64,000 bases of DNA from Bog-793 sp963761425 (GTDB lineage: Bacteria > Actinomycetota > Acidimicrobiia > Acidimicrobiales > Bog-793). The notes under the pieces were generated by a model. The model had not been told where the DNA came from, did not search any database, and saw only the letters and a program-made list of their open reading frames with translations. The stretch covers positions 124,001 to 188,000 of the forward strand of contig CAVXGQ010000003.1 in the NCBI GenBank assembly GCA_963761425.1. Direction: 5' to 3'. Below, in pieces: positions 40,490 through 49,596 of this stretch (its first letter is position 1; each line of letters starts with the position of its first letter). The position numbers and the translations under genes were made by a program.

Positions 40490-43146
40490 ATGCGCTTCGG
40501 ACGTTCGACAGCACGTCATCTTCTGGTTGGCCTCATGGTCGTTGCGCTGTCAAGCGTCGCGGTTGCCGTCGGCGAGACGCCATCCCTGGCATCGACAGCT
40601 GCACTCGGGGCAAGCAACTCAGCACGATTGACGTTGGGCTCCAAGGGGACAGCGCGCTCCGAGTTGCTGCACGCGGCAGGGACCGGGTCCGCTGAGCCGC
40701 AGCGGACTGACCACGTCCATACGCACAGACGGGCGGAGAGTAGCTCGCTAATCGTCAAGGTCTTGGAGCTTCCCAAGGGGCAGCCGGGATCGGTGAGCGT
40801 TTCAGGGCCGAAGGGGTTTCATCGTCGGATCTCGAGGAGCACCAAGTTCTCGCCTGTTATTCCGGGGACTTACTCAGTCGCTGTGTCCCGAGTGAAGCTC
40901 GCGAAGGCCACCTACTACCCAGAAGTCCAGCTTTGCAACCCGCTTAGGGCGAAGCTCTGCCCTGCGTTGGCGAAGCATCGGATCAGAGTCGCCCGAGGAA
41001 AGGTTGAAACCGTCTTCGTCGCGTACAACGACGTGATTCCAGACACAACCATCGTGCTCAATCAGCGGGACCTCGGTTCGGTTCTTCGCTCAAAGTCGAC
41101 GATGAGCGGAAGCACGATCGAGATCGCAGGCGCGACCGGACAAGCGATCGCCGTCGGCGACGTCTTGGCGTCCGTGCCGACGAAGGCGTTTCCCTACGGG
41201 CTCTTAAGAAAGGTCACGAGCGCCACACGCACGGCTGAATCGACGATTCTCAAGACCAAGCCTGCAACGCTTTACGAGGCGTTGACGAGAGGATCTGTCG
41301 ATCTCGAGAAGGCCGATCCTCCCGCCCGCGTGGTGGAAGGTTCTCTCGCTCCTCGAAAGGGCCTTGCCTTGTCGCCTCAAGACACGAATTACAGCTTCGA
41401 TCTCGGCGATACGCCATTTTCCTGCGAGGGATCCTCGGGAGTTTCTGCCTCGGCAAGCGCCAATGTCAGCCCCCCGGTGGTGACCTTCGCGGCAAGCTGG
41501 GGTCTAGGGGGTCCCTCCGTATCGCTTACGGCTGAACTTTCAGCATCGACGCAAGTGACGGTTGACGCAAGCCAGGGCCTCGATTGTTCAGCGAGCTTTC
41601 CCGTCCCGGCGGCCCCTGACGATCCGGGATACTCGCTCGATCCGCTGATCTTCTATATCGGGATTGTGCCGGTCGTGATCGTCCCTGAGTTCACTGGGGA
41701 GGTCAGTGTCTCGGGCAGCATCCAAGGCGATGTGACCGCCTCCGCCGGTGCCTCGATCGACGTCACGGTCGGGGCTTCGTATCAGAACGGCACTATCACT
41801 CCAATCGAGCAAATCACCCATTCCTTCACCTACAACGCGCCGACGCTCGCCACATCGGGTGGCCTCACCGCCGAGTTCGGCCCGAAGGTTTATCTCGACC
41901 TCTATGGGAACCGTGCGCTCGCGTGCCTAGCCGGCAACTGTGGCGACGGCGTCGCTCCGTACGTCGAGTTGTTAGGAGGCGCTGACCTAACGGCGCAACT
42001 TCTACCGCCAATTGATCCCTGGTGGCAGTTGGATGGAGTCCTCGATCTCGGCATCGGCCTTCAGATTCCCGAGTTCGATCTCGATCTGAGCCAGGACTTC
42101 CGACTTGTCGATGACCCGTTGGCGGCTGCACCTGGTCGACCGACGAACGTAGCGGCAACTCCGGAGGACGGATCAGCGGTCGTTTCGTGGCAGCCTCCAC
42201 CATCAGAGACGTGTGCCTACCAAACCATCTTCGGCAATGGTTCTTCTCCTTGCGGAGTGCCAACGTCCGGTTTCACGGTTCTCCTAAACAACTCGCCAGT
42301 TGCTACGACGAACGGGGCGACGAGCGTCACATTGACCGGGCTGACCAACGGCAACGTCTATCAGGTTGAGGTGCGCTCGAATTCGGTCCTGGGGCCGGGC
42401 GGAACCTCCTCGCCGGTCTCCGTGACGCCAGGGAGTCCGTCGGCAGCTCCAACGGTCACCAACGTGAGCCCGAATTCCGGCCCAACGGCGGGCAGTACGT
42501 CGGTCACGATCACGGGGACGAACTTCTCAACGGGTTCTGGGACATCCTTCGACTTCGGATCCGACAACCCGGCGATGGGGGTCAACTGCAGCTCATCAAC
42601 AACGTGCACCGCCACAACACCGGCGCAGTCGACGGGGACCGTCGACGTCATCGCGGTCGTCGACGGCGACAGTTCGTCCGCGAATCCACCAGGCGATCAG
42701 TTCACCTACGGGCTTGGACCACTGCCGATCCCGCCGCCGGTCACCTCGGTCAGCGAATGTCCGGGATCGGCGTCGGGGGCGGGGACAATAACCCTGACTT
42801 CCGGTACCGGATCATTCTCATCGGTCGGAGCCACCAACAAGACCATTACGGTCAGTCCGGGCACAACGCTGAGTGGTGATCTCTCCTACACGACGTCGAA
42901 CATCGGTAGCACTGATGATGTCGCTCCACTCATCTGGACTCCGACATGGGGTGACAACTCCACGGATTACACGACCGTTAGTAGCTGGATTGGTATAGGG
43001 ACCTCGAACTTCACGACCCCGATCAGCATCACGATTCCATCTTCTCCTGGCACCTATTACCTGATTTTTGCCTTCGCACTAGAAATCGGGGCTGACCACG
43101 TGGCCTCGGCGACGAACTGGGCAACCGGCGAGGACATATGGGATAA
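40490..43146 (+). pseudogene. large secreted protein with FN3 and IPT/TIG domains, 5' part
   Basis: ATG 40490 gives a signal peptide (LLVGLMVVALSSVAVAVGET) and about 880 residues before the disruption. After a 500-residue unique region come a fibronectin-III-like domain (GRPTNVAATPEDGSAVVSWQ, TVTLTGLTNGNVYQVEVRS-like) and an IPT/TIG domain (PTVTNVSPNSGPTAGSTSVT). The frame is broken after ATGEDIWD at 43146 by an IS1595-type element, as written running on to 43192. Joining 43146 to 45221 (one TSD copy removed) restores the frame and adds 51 residues to the stop at 45377. Extracellular; possibly adhesive or carbohydrate-linked (inference). Confidence 0.88.
43139..43146. repeat. left target-site duplication of the IS1595 element
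   Basis: TGGGATAA at 43139-43146 and again at 45213-45220, directly flanking the inverted repeats. Eight bases is the typical duplication length for IS1595-type elements. Confidence 0.92.
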
Positions 43147-43170
43147 GGCGATGTCTCACTTGACAAACCG
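43147..43170 (+). repeat. left inverted repeat of the IS1595 element
   Basis: 24 bp starting GGCGATGTCTCACTTGAC; its reverse complement is found at 45189-45212 with four mismatches. Confidence 0.9.
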
Positions 43171-43194
43171 TGTGGGTGAGCGCATGATGTAGGC

Positions 43195-44130
43195 ATGGAA
43201 CTAAGCCTCCCTCGTCTTGCAGCTCGGATACCGAACGAAGCCGCTGCGTATGAGTTCATGGAAGAGCTGCGCTGGCACGGTCGCCCGGTCTGCCCGCACT
43301 GTGGATCGCTTGCCGATCACCGCTACCTGACCCCCACCAACGGCGCTAGCCGTGAGACGACCAGGGGCACACAATCCGAGCGCCGTGTGTGGAAGTGCCG
43401 AACGTGTCAGAAGCAGTTCTCGGTCATCACCGGCACGGTCATGCATGGTTCGCACGTACCGTTGCGCACTTGGCTGTTCGTCATCTTCGAGATGGTGAGC
43501 AACAAGAACGGGATCGCTGCACGTGAGATTGAGCGGCGCTACGACCTTCACCCCAAGACGGCCTGGACGTTGCTTCACCGCATCCGCGACGCGATGAGCG
43601 AGCGAGACGGTGCGCTGTTCATCGGCAACGTCGTGGTCGATGAGACATACATCGGCGGCAACCCGGAGAATCGTCACGCGGCGACGAAGGGACCGCGGAA
43701 GTTTGGGCGCGGCACAGACAAGACGCCGGTTCTCTCGGTAATTGGGGTCGAGGAAGGGATCGCTCGATCTCGCGTAGTCGCAAACATCACCGGCGGCACT
43801 CTCGGCGCGGCGATAGCACAGAGCGTGGCGATGGCCGAAGCGACCATGCACACCGATACCTACCCGTCGTACGGCCCGATTGGCGCAACGATGGCCGGAC
43901 ACTTCCAGGTCGATCACAAGGCCGGGCAATACGTTACTGAAAAGAGCCACGGGACCAATAAGGCCGAGAACTACTTCTCGCAGTTGAAACGATCGCTCGA
44001 TGGGACGCACCATCACATCTCCCGCGAGCATTTGCCGCGGTACTTGGCCGAGTTTGACTTCCGGTACTCGACCCGAGAAATGACCGACACGGCACGCATG
44101 GACCGCTTCATGGGGCAGGTGACGCGCTGA
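43195..44130 (+). CDS. IS1595-family transposase
   Basis: 311 residues. N-terminal zinc ribbon: CPHCG (about residue 33) and CRTCQKQFSVITGTVMH, the standard IS1595 pattern. Then the ISXO2-like DDE domain: VVDETYIGGNPEN (first Asp and Glu), MHTDTYPSYGPI (second Asp), and KAENYFSQLKRSLDGTHHHI with the last catalytic residue, ending YLAEFDFRYSTRE. All motifs are intact, so the element may be active. Start ATG 43195 lies 25 bases inside the left inverted repeat. Confidence 0.95.
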   Translation: MELSLPRLAARIPNEAAAYEFMEELRWHGRPVCPHCGSLADHRYLTPTNGASRETTRGTQSERRVWKCRTCQKQFSVITGTVMHGSHVPLRTWLFVIFEMVSNKNGIAAREIERRYDLHPKTAWTLLHRIRDAMSERDGALFIGNVVVDETYIGGNPENRHAATKGPRKFGRGTDKTPVLSVIGVEEGIARSRVVANITGGTLGAAIAQSVAMAEATMHTDTYPSYGPIGATMAGHFQVDHKAGQYVTEKSHGTNKAENYFSQLKRSLDGTHHHISREHLPRYLAEFDFRYSTREMTDTARMDRFMGQVTR

Positions 44131-44632
44131 GAGGTGATCCATCAACGGGAGGGACGGGTCTCAGGTGGACGCGCCTACGAAATGGGATTTTCTCTCCGGC
44201 CCCCTCCCATCGGAAACTCAGTAGACATGTTTCCTGCTTGCCCCATCCTCCGGGCCGATTCAGAATCAAGATCACCGTCTGAGGATCGTCGGGAGGAACG
44301 GTGGCAACTTTCGACCCCACTTCAACGATGCGACGAAAAACTCCGAGCCGGGCGATAGGTGCCGGGGCGATGGCGATCGGAAACCGCGCTCTGTTCACTA
44401 GCCGGACAGACACCCATCTGAGATCGGCGCGATCCCAGTCGGCCAGAATTGTCGGATTGAAATCAATCCATCCAAGACTCTGCGTGGCCCGCTTTGCGAT
44501 GATCGGACGCCGGGTTCCGCTCATGGCGCGATCGTGAAGGTTGGCGGTCAACTCGACCCCCAAGATGCCAAGAGTGATGAGAGCGGTCGCGAGTGCCCCA
44601 ATGGCTGCGAGGGCAACCCACACCGCTGACAT
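44108..44632 (-). CDS. passenger membrane protein in the IS1595 element
   Basis: 174 residues from ATG 44632. One membrane segment at the N-terminus (VWVALAAIGALATALITLGI) is followed by a soluble domain (TQSLGWIDFNPTILADWDRA, VSVRLVNRARFPIAIAPAPI) with Gly/Trp-rich strands and no recognised catalytic motif. It begins one base after the stop of the Cys-pair protein gene and its 3' end overlaps the transposase gene by 23 bases, so it is inside the element and cotranscribed with its neighbour. Confidence 0.7.
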   Translation of the reverse strand: MSAVWVALAAIGALATALITLGILGVELTANLHDRAMSGTRRPIIAKRATQSLGWIDFNPTILADWDRADLRWVSVRLVNRARFPIAIAPAPIARLGVFRRIVEVGSKVATVPPDDPQTVILILNRPGGWGKQETCLLSFRWEGAGEKIPFRRRVHLRPVPPVDGSPLSASPAP

Positions 44633-44633
44633 A

Positions 44634-45125
44634 TCAGTCTGAAGCTCTGTCCTCGCGAGGCGAGTCGAGTACTCGCTTCACCGCTTCCTCGAATCCGACG
44701 CCATCGGGAGCTTTGATCAGTTCGTCGCGCTCGGCGGGTATCGGGTCGTGCGGAACGATCATCTTCCGAATCGTGGACGCCAGTTCTCCGGTTGTCGGGT
44801 CGTACACCTGGACCTCCTCTGGATTGCGCAATCTCACGGTTCCGAGCACGTACCCAGGCGGCGGCCCTGGCTTTGGCGGCATGCCTTCGGTACGGAGCTG
44901 CAAAACGATCCCGCAGCGATTGCGACAGATGTACTCGGTGAAGTGCTCCGAGCGACTCGGCGGAAGTGTCTCCGTCAATCGCTGGCTCAGGTGGCACCCA
45001 GTACAGGTCGTCACGAAGTTCTCCTCGGTGAAGTCGCCACGGTTTAGGGCGCTGTTGACTAGCTCGCTCAACAGCGGCGTAAGCCGCTCGTAGGGCTGCT
45101 CCAAGGTCCCCGCCTCCGTCCGCAC
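44634..45125 (-). CDS. passenger zinc-ribbon-like protein in the IS1595 element
   Basis: 163 residues from GTG 45125, about 60 bases inside the right inverted repeat. CTGCHLSQRLTETLPPSRSE and YICRNRCGIVLQL hold four Cys (CxxC ... CxxxC) that could bind zinc, followed by GMPPKPGPPPGYVLGTVRL. No known family. It forms a two-gene operon with the membrane protein downstream. IS1595-group elements are known to carry passenger genes of varied kinds; this pair is not one I recognise. Confidence 0.65.
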   Translation of the reverse strand: MRTEAGTLEQPYERLTPLLSELVNSALNRGDFTEENFVTTCTGCHLSQRLTETLPPSRSEHFTEYICRNRCGIVLQLRTEGMPPKPGPPPGYVLGTVRLRNPEEVQVYDPTTGELASTIRKMIVPHDPIPAERDELIKAPDGVGFEEAVKRVLDSPREDRASD

Positions 45126-45188
45126 CGTAATTGGCGAGGTCGATGAACCTCGTCGGACGACGCCACCGCGACGCTAGGCGGTCATGGA

Positions 45189-45212
45189 CGGTTTGCCAAG
45201 TGAAGCGTCGCC
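45189..45212 (-). repeat. right inverted repeat of the IS1595 element
   Basis: Reads CGGTTTGCCAAGTGAAGC then GTCGCC; reverse complement of the left repeat at 20 of 24 positions, directly followed by the second TGGGATAA. Confidence 0.9.
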
Positions 45213-45220
45213 TGGGATAA
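45213..45220. repeat. right target-site duplication of the IS1595 element
   Basis: Second copy of TGGGATAA; see the left copy at 43139-43146. The interrupted gene resumes at 45221. Confidence 0.92.
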
Positions 45221-45377
45221 TAACCATGACATTGCAGAATTCACACCTGCTCAAGTTGCACAAGCCCAGCAGTTCGGCTGTGCCGCTGACGAGTGGGTGG
45301 TCGGAAGTCCCGGGGATCTTTACTACATGGTAGAAAACGTCGCCTCCGATGCAGTCACTGTCGTGGTTAACAGTTGA
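45221..45377 (+). pseudogene. secreted FN3/IPT protein, 3' part
   Basis: In the frame continued from 43146 (ATA TGG GAT AA|T AAC CAT): NNHDIAEFTPAQVAQAQQFG, CAADEWVVGSPGDLYYMVEN, VASDAVTVVVNS and TGA at 45375-45377. It has no start of its own. It supplies the natural C-terminus of the protein whose first part ends at 43146. Confidence 0.9.
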
Positions 45378-45653
45378 AGGGCGGCGACATCATGCCGCCG
45401 GAGCGGACTGACGGGCAAAGGCCAACTCCAACTCGACCGTGGCGCGGGCAGAAGCTGAACGCGGCATGATGCTCAGCCACCACTTTTGCAGCGCGATTCG
45501 GATAAGTCGATTTCCCCCGCATCACCCCGTAGGTGAAGGTCAGGAGACCTCGGCCTTGTCCCAGCTCGAGGTGTCGACGCCGAAGGCGGTGAAGATCTTC
45601 GCCTGGGGGGCGTTGTGCTTTGTGGCAACGCGAATCGATCGGCATTGACACAA
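45378..45653. other. no confident gene
   Basis: A 276-base gap between the secreted-protein end and the Mrr-like gene. A minus-strand frame here ends KIFTAFGVDTSSWDKAEVS, which reads like a protein C-terminus, but it lacks a body and a start, so at best it is a fragment. Confidence 0.3.
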
Positions 45654-46508
45654 ATGACTCAACCCCGACGGAGCGCATTTCGCGAGTACGAAAACGGCGT
45701 CGCGGACGTGCTGGGTTTTCTCGCGGGCGCGGCCTCGGTTACCCGAAACACTCACATCTACGGCACCAAGAGCCAGTCGCCACGGCAGGTCGACGTGCTC
45801 GTTGAAGGTGATGTCCTCGGCAAGTCTGGAGCGCGGCTGCTCGTCGACTGCAAGCGCTGGAACCGACGCGTGGACCTCCCCCATATGGGTTCGTTCATAG
45901 ACCTTGTCCACGATACGGAGGTCGACTTCGGGATCATCGTCAGCGTGAAGGGCGCGTCTAAGGTCGCTCGTCGACGCGCCGAGGTCGAACAAGGCATCCA
46001 AGTGAAGGTGATGTCCCTCGAGGAACTCGAGGCTTGGAAGCCGATTGGCACGGTCCAGCACTCGGTCCGGATCGCGGTGTCGGATCTTGATCGTGCGTTT
46101 GACGCGCTGCGCCGGTCCGGCTTCCGAGCAGCCGAAGACGCGAGCGCTCCGCACCAGGGAAACGACATCGTGCTTCAGGCATTTCGCCATTACGGAACCC
46201 CTACACCGACCGCAGAGACGCAAGCCCTCCACACGACAGAGCTCGCCCGAGCTCTCGTCGCAGCCCACATCCCGTTCGCGGAGGTCGCACATGGAGTAGT
46301 CATTGTCGGCGGCACGCCGAGCGCTCGTTGGCTGCGCGTGACGGTGGCGGGCGTCGTATCCGAGCTAAGAGTGCTCGCCGAAACCGAGGCAGATGTCAAT
46401 CCGCAACTGGAGCGGATCGCCGCATTGCGCGGCATCGCTCCCGAACTGATGGGCGTCGAACACCCCGACGGCTGGCCGAACCGGGAGCAGTTCGGCCTCG
46501 AGATGTGA
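45654..46508 (+). CDS. Mrr-like restriction endonuclease-fold protein
   Basis: 284 residues from ATG 45654. The N-terminal 120 residues hold a PD-(D/E)xK core of the Mrr/NERD kind: REYENGVADVLGFLAGAASV, QVDVLVEGDVLGKSGARLLV (Asp) and DCKRWNRRVDLPHMGSFIDL (D-x-K), followed by DFGIIVSVKGASKVA. The remaining region (about 130-284: AFDALRRSGFRAAEDASAPH, LRVLAETEADVNPQLERIAA) has no known family. Such nuclease-fold proteins recognise modified or foreign DNA. It stands in the defence island but without an obvious partner gene. Confidence 0.72.
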   Translation: MTQPRRSAFREYENGVADVLGFLAGAASVTRNTHIYGTKSQSPRQVDVLVEGDVLGKSGARLLVDCKRWNRRVDLPHMGSFIDLVHDTEVDFGIIVSVKGASKVARRRAEVEQGIQVKVMSLEELEAWKPIGTVQHSVRIAVSDLDRAFDALRRSGFRAAEDASAPHQGNDIVLQAFRHYGTPTPTAETQALHTTELARALVAAHIPFAEVAHGVVIVGGTPSARWLRVTVAGVVSELRVLAETEADVNPQLERIAALRGIAPELMGVEHPDGWPNREQFGLEM

Positions 46509-46939
46509 GGGCTCGGGTTGGCATCGTCTCGCAATCCCGAGGCGAGGTGCTGTCCGGGTGCGCGACTACAGACTGTCGCCCCTAACACCAACCGATGGTG
46601 GCGCGCCGGCCGTATCTATCGACGGATAAAGGTGCCGTCGATAATCCGAACGTGCACACCGAATGCGCGTTTCATAACGCTCGCTGGATTTGCGGCTCAA
46701 GGTGTCCCCGAACGCCGGGACCGAGCGGCACTTGGCAAACAGAGACCTCAGCCCGTCAGCCGCTGAGAGACCACCTCGTCCAAGTCCGAACTGAAGTTTC
46801 CACGCGAATATCGATCGAACATATGCACGATATGCTGCATTACTGGTATGGAATTACCACGGTGCCATCGTAAGGCGGAAACCTGCGAGTCGCTCGGGAG
46901 TTGCGCGCAATCAGAATCGATTTGAGAGGAAGGGCAACA
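46509..46939. other. no gene seen
   Basis: A 431-base gap with no frame that has both a ribosome site and recognisable content. Likely debris or a promoter region for the small gene at 46940. Confidence 0.4.
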
Positions 46940-47137
46940 ATGGCAGGACTTGACGGTCGTCACCGAGACAAGAACGGCCGAATCGAACGGAAGCACGGCA
47001 ACACAAAAATCGGCACCTTGAAGCCGGAGTACCCAGAGTTGAAGCACTTTCGGAACGACGACACCTTGGCCAAGGTACGCGAAAGGTACGGTGTCGACAG
47101 CTTGGATGCGCTTCTCGAGAAGCTACGAGGCAAGTAA
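46940..47137 (+). CDS. small basic protein
   Basis: 65 residues from ATG 46940 with GAGAGGAAGG upstream. Basic N-terminus (DGRHRDKNGRIERKHGNTKI) and a C-terminal helix (TLAKVRERYGVDSLDALLEK). No family recognised. The next small gene follows after 26 bases, so the two may be cotranscribed. Confidence 0.55.
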   Translation: MAGLDGRHRDKNGRIERKHGNTKIGTLKPEYPELKHFRNDDTLAKVRERYGVDSLDALLEKLRGK

Positions 47138-47163
47138 GCGGATCCGCTCGTGGCACCACTGGC

Positions 47164-47385
47164 ATGACGACCTTCTCGGGGCGAGCACACGTCTGGCGCA
47201 ACAGCGGAAACCGGTGGATGCTTGTCGACGCGAGCGGGACGATCCTGCGGCTCATTTTGGAGCGTGATCCGTATTTCAACGAGCCCGACGGGAAGAAGTA
47301 CAACGTGTCTGGCATCGGATACGCCGGAAGCGTTCACGGCAGCCTCGACGCCGCGAAGGCGATTGCGGAGTCATCCCTGCCCTAA
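47164..47385 (+). CDS. small strand-rich protein
   Basis: 73 residues from ATG 47164. RAHVWRNSGNRWMLVDASGT and LILERDPYFNEPDGKKYNVS form strand-like segments, ending with the helix SLDAAKAIAESSLP. No known family. It overlaps no other gene and is close behind the small basic protein; a toxin-antitoxin-like pair is conceivable but there is no specific evidence. Confidence 0.45.
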   Translation: MTTFSGRAHVWRNSGNRWMLVDASGTILRLILERDPYFNEPDGKKYNVSGIGYAGSVHGSLDAAKAIAESSLP

Positions 47386-47505
47386 CGCGTCGGGAACGCT
47401 GCGGGCGACGAGAATCCGAGGGATGAAGGCGCCCCTGACCGCCGTTTCCGAGTGGCAGCTCTTCAGCAGCGTCACCGGGTCTCGGCCGTCTATGCGTTTC
47501 GGCGC

Positions 47506-48426
47506 TCAGATGGAGAGCACCTCGACAAGTCGGCCGAGTTGGTTTAGGGCCTCTTGGAGCTGAACGTACGCCTGTGCAGCCCCTGGGCCCTCAGCGGGCA
47601 GTTTGCCCGCCTGGCGGGCCGTCCGACCGAGAGTTACGAGAACCTCAGGGATGGCGATTTCAGGGATCGAGGTGACGTGCGTCCCGCGGTAGTTGGAGAG
47701 GATCGCTTGGATCGCCTTGGGAAGGCGGGCCAAATCTGGCTTCCCGTCAGCGAGCCGGTAGGGGAGATGCCAGGTATGGACGTCGGCGGCACTTCCCACG
47801 TATGCAAAACACTCGGCCGGAAGCTGGTACTTCGGATGGAGAAGGAGCCCGTCGAACTGGAGGTCGCTATCTGACTCCGAGACCGGCGAAGGAGGCAACA
47901 GGGCGAGGGCGGTTTCGCCCTCGGCGCGCGGCCGATAGATTCCGTCGACGCTCAGCCACCAGAGGTCCAAAGGCGGTTCGGTCGCGTCGAGCCGTGCAAA
48001 CACTCGGTCCCGGTGCCCGCCCGGAATGTGGTCGCGGGCGTACAGCATCACTCCGTCACTGACCGCTACGGAATGGACCTTCTGTTCGTCCGCGTACCGG
48101 TGTGCCTGAGCTAAGGCCGCGTCGACCGAATGTTGGTTCCACGCCAGGGAGCCGGGCCGTTTCACCTCGACGATGAGGTGCTTGATTCCAAGTCGGGTGA
48201 GGACGATGTCCGCGTAGGCGACCTGGTTGTTGAAATCGGCCAGGCTCCAGTCGAGGACGCCGGTGAAGAGGTCCTCGAGGATGTTTTCGGCCACTTTCTC
48301 CGAAGTGGTCCCGAAGCGGCGCTGCTGGGCAAGGCGCTCTTCTCGCTTGGCGAGGAAGCTGGGCCATGCGGTGGTGAGGCCGTCACAGCAGCGGCGGTAG
48401 GTCGCGAGCGACGTGTGATCTGTCAT
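47506..48426 (-). CDS. HsdR-N-like nuclease-fold protein
   Basis: 306 residues from ATG 48426. The region GVLDWSLADFNNQVAYADIV, LTRLGIKHLIVEVKRPGSLA (residues about 58-97) is the PD-(D/E)xK core of type I restriction R-subunit N-domain-like proteins: D72-type Asp, then E-x-K in IVEVKRP. It continues ALAQAHRYADEQKVHSVAVS and YARDHIPGGHRD. There is no helicase domain and no HsdM/HsdS gene nearby, so it is a stand-alone nuclease-like protein. A role in defence is inferred from the fold and location. Confidence 0.72.
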   Translation of the reverse strand: MTDHTSLATYRRCCDGLTTAWPSFLAKREERLAQQRRFGTTSEKVAENILEDLFTGVLDWSLADFNNQVAYADIVLTRLGIKHLIVEVKRPGSLAWNQHSVDAALAQAHRYADEQKVHSVAVSDGVMLYARDHIPGGHRDRVFARLDATEPPLDLWWLSVDGIYRPRAEGETALALLPPSPVSESDSDLQFDGLLLHPKYQLPAECFAYVGSAADVHTWHLPYRLADGKPDLARLPKAIQAILSNYRGTHVTSIPEIAIPEVLVTLGRTARQAGKLPAEGPGAAQAYVQLQEALNQLGRLVEVLSI

Positions 48427-48682
48427 GTCCTCAAGAGTGCCAGCTCGTTCTCGGATTGGCCATCGGCTTCCGAGTAGAAGCCCGAACTCGTCGGCGGCGG
48501 ACTCCGAACCGCGACGGGCATCCCTACTTTCTCCCTACTTCGACGGCCCAGGATGTCAGAGAGAAGATCCAGCTCCCCAAGCCGAAGCGACCGAAACACC
48601 AGCTCACCCCGGACGGGAGAGCACTCAGGAAGAGTCAATTGGAGTCCTTGGACGCATGTGAGAGGGCTCATAACCCGACGAC
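48427..48682. other. no gene seen
   Basis: A 256-base gap between the divergent HsdR-N-like gene and a degraded fragment. Nothing recognised. Confidence 0.35.
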
Positions 48683-48856
48683 ATGGCCCGGGTGCGGCAG
48701 TTCATTCGTCACCTCTAGGGGATCGTTGACCAACTGGAGGAACTCTTCCCAGGTCGTTCGTTCACGCCAGACGGGCACCTCGTGGGCAGTATCGGCAAGT
48801 CCCTGGCGATGTGTGCGATGACGCGACAGTCCTGGTCAGGGGCCTGTGATGGCTGA
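48683..48856 (+). pseudogene. fragment resembling DUF6998-type proteins
   Basis: Frame from ATG 48683 reads MARVRQFIRHL, a TAG at 48716, then GIVDQLEELFPGRSFTPDGH and LVGSIGKSLAMCA before TGA at 48856. The LFPGRxFTPDGHLVGSIG part resembles the start of a family of small hypothetical proteins (DUF6998-like). Internal stop and loss of the rest mark a relic. Confidence 0.45.
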
Positions 48857-49148
48857 GGTCGAGTACGTCGGGCCGTTCCAGGAATGGGAGGTTGTCGTTG
48901 ACGGCCGCCGAGTCCCTTATCTTTCGGCCATTCCACTTAAGGGGGGCCAAGTGCGTCTTGTATTAGACGACCGAATCGGCCTCGATCTCGACGTGAAGAC
49001 CGCTGAGTGTGTCGTGCCCTGGATAGCCGACGTTATAGCTCTCGCGATGGGGTACACGTGCCATTCGAGACTGCACCATAAGCGGCTACGGAAGGCGGCG
49101 CCGTTTCCTCGCTCTCTTTCGGTCGAGTTCGGAAAGAGTGGGGAATGA
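48849..49148 (+). CDS. hypothetical protein
   Basis: 99 residues from ATG 48849, overlapping the previous fragment's end by 8 bases. VEYVGPFQEWEVVVDGRRVP and GGQVRLVLDDRIGLDLDVKT form a small beta domain, then VPWIADVIALAMGYTCHSRL. No known family or catalytic motif. The convergent DUF3892-like gene is 5 bases beyond its stop. Confidence 0.5.
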   Translation: MAEVEYVGPFQEWEVVVDGRRVPYLSAIPLKGGQVRLVLDDRIGLDLDVKTAECVVPWIADVIALAMGYTCHSRLHHKRLRKAAPFPRSLSVEFGKSGE

Positions 49149-49153
49149 GTTCC

Positions 49154-49459
49154 TTACCGGCAGGGCATGTAATCGAGGTTGTCCATGGTGCTGTCATCAG
49201 CAACAGTCCGCAAGGTTTCTTCAGGGCAATCGGTCCTGCATCGCATGTGGATTACACGGACCGTCGTAGAACCATCTCGGGCCGTGGTCCGAAATGTGTC
49301 GCCGTCGTTGTCGATCTTCTTGATGACCTTGCTCTTAGGGAAATACTTGACTTTGTTGGCGTATGTTTTCTTTTTCGGCCTGAGCTTTCGAACCTGAAGC
49401 CCAAGTACGTGACTGTGGGGTTCGGCGAGTTTGGCACACTCGACGCGATAGACGCTCAT
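49154..49459 (-). CDS. DUF3892-like protein
   Basis: 101 residues from ATG 49459. VYRVECAKLAEPHSHVLGLQ, then DNDGDTFRTTARDGSTTVRV and a C-terminal TVADDSTMDNLDYMPCR. The ending (T-x-x-D-x-T-x-x-NL-x-x-x-P) and the strand pattern match the small DUF3892 domain, which is common in phages and mobile elements. Function unknown. A transcript from this strand would face the hypothetical gene before it. Confidence 0.6.
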   Translation of the reverse strand: MSVYRVECAKLAEPHSHVLGLQVRKLRPKKKTYANKVKYFPKSKVIKKIDNDGDTFRTTARDGSTTVRVIHMRCRTDCPEETLRTVADDSTMDNLDYMPCR

Positions 49460-49596
49460 AGCAACAAGGTTAGCCCGAGACTCCCTATCGGTAAGGTGGT
49501 CGCATGCCGCGCGGAGGCAAGCGTCGTCCCAACCTGGATGAGCGTTTCTCGCTCAACCCCCTCAAGAGGTGGAGCAGTCACCATTCCCGGGGCGGC

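Larger units (their letters stand above)
43147..45212. mobile_element. IS1595-family element with two passenger genes
   Basis: 2066 bp, from GGCGATGTCTCACTTGACAA (IRL, 24 bp, 43147-43170) to its inverted match at 45189-45212 (20 of 24 identical). Flanked by 8-bp direct repeats TGGGATAA. Contents: DDE transposase with N-terminal zinc ribbon (plus strand) and two minus-strand passenger genes. It interrupts the secreted-protein gene; joining the flanks restores that gene exactly, so the insertion is recent and the ends are certain. Confidence 0.95.

Noticed and set aside
45540..46292. Minus-strand frame ending KIFTAFGVDTSSWDKAEVS
   Set aside because: Overlaps the Mrr-like gene for most of its length. 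The end looks protein-like, but no body or start supports a gene.
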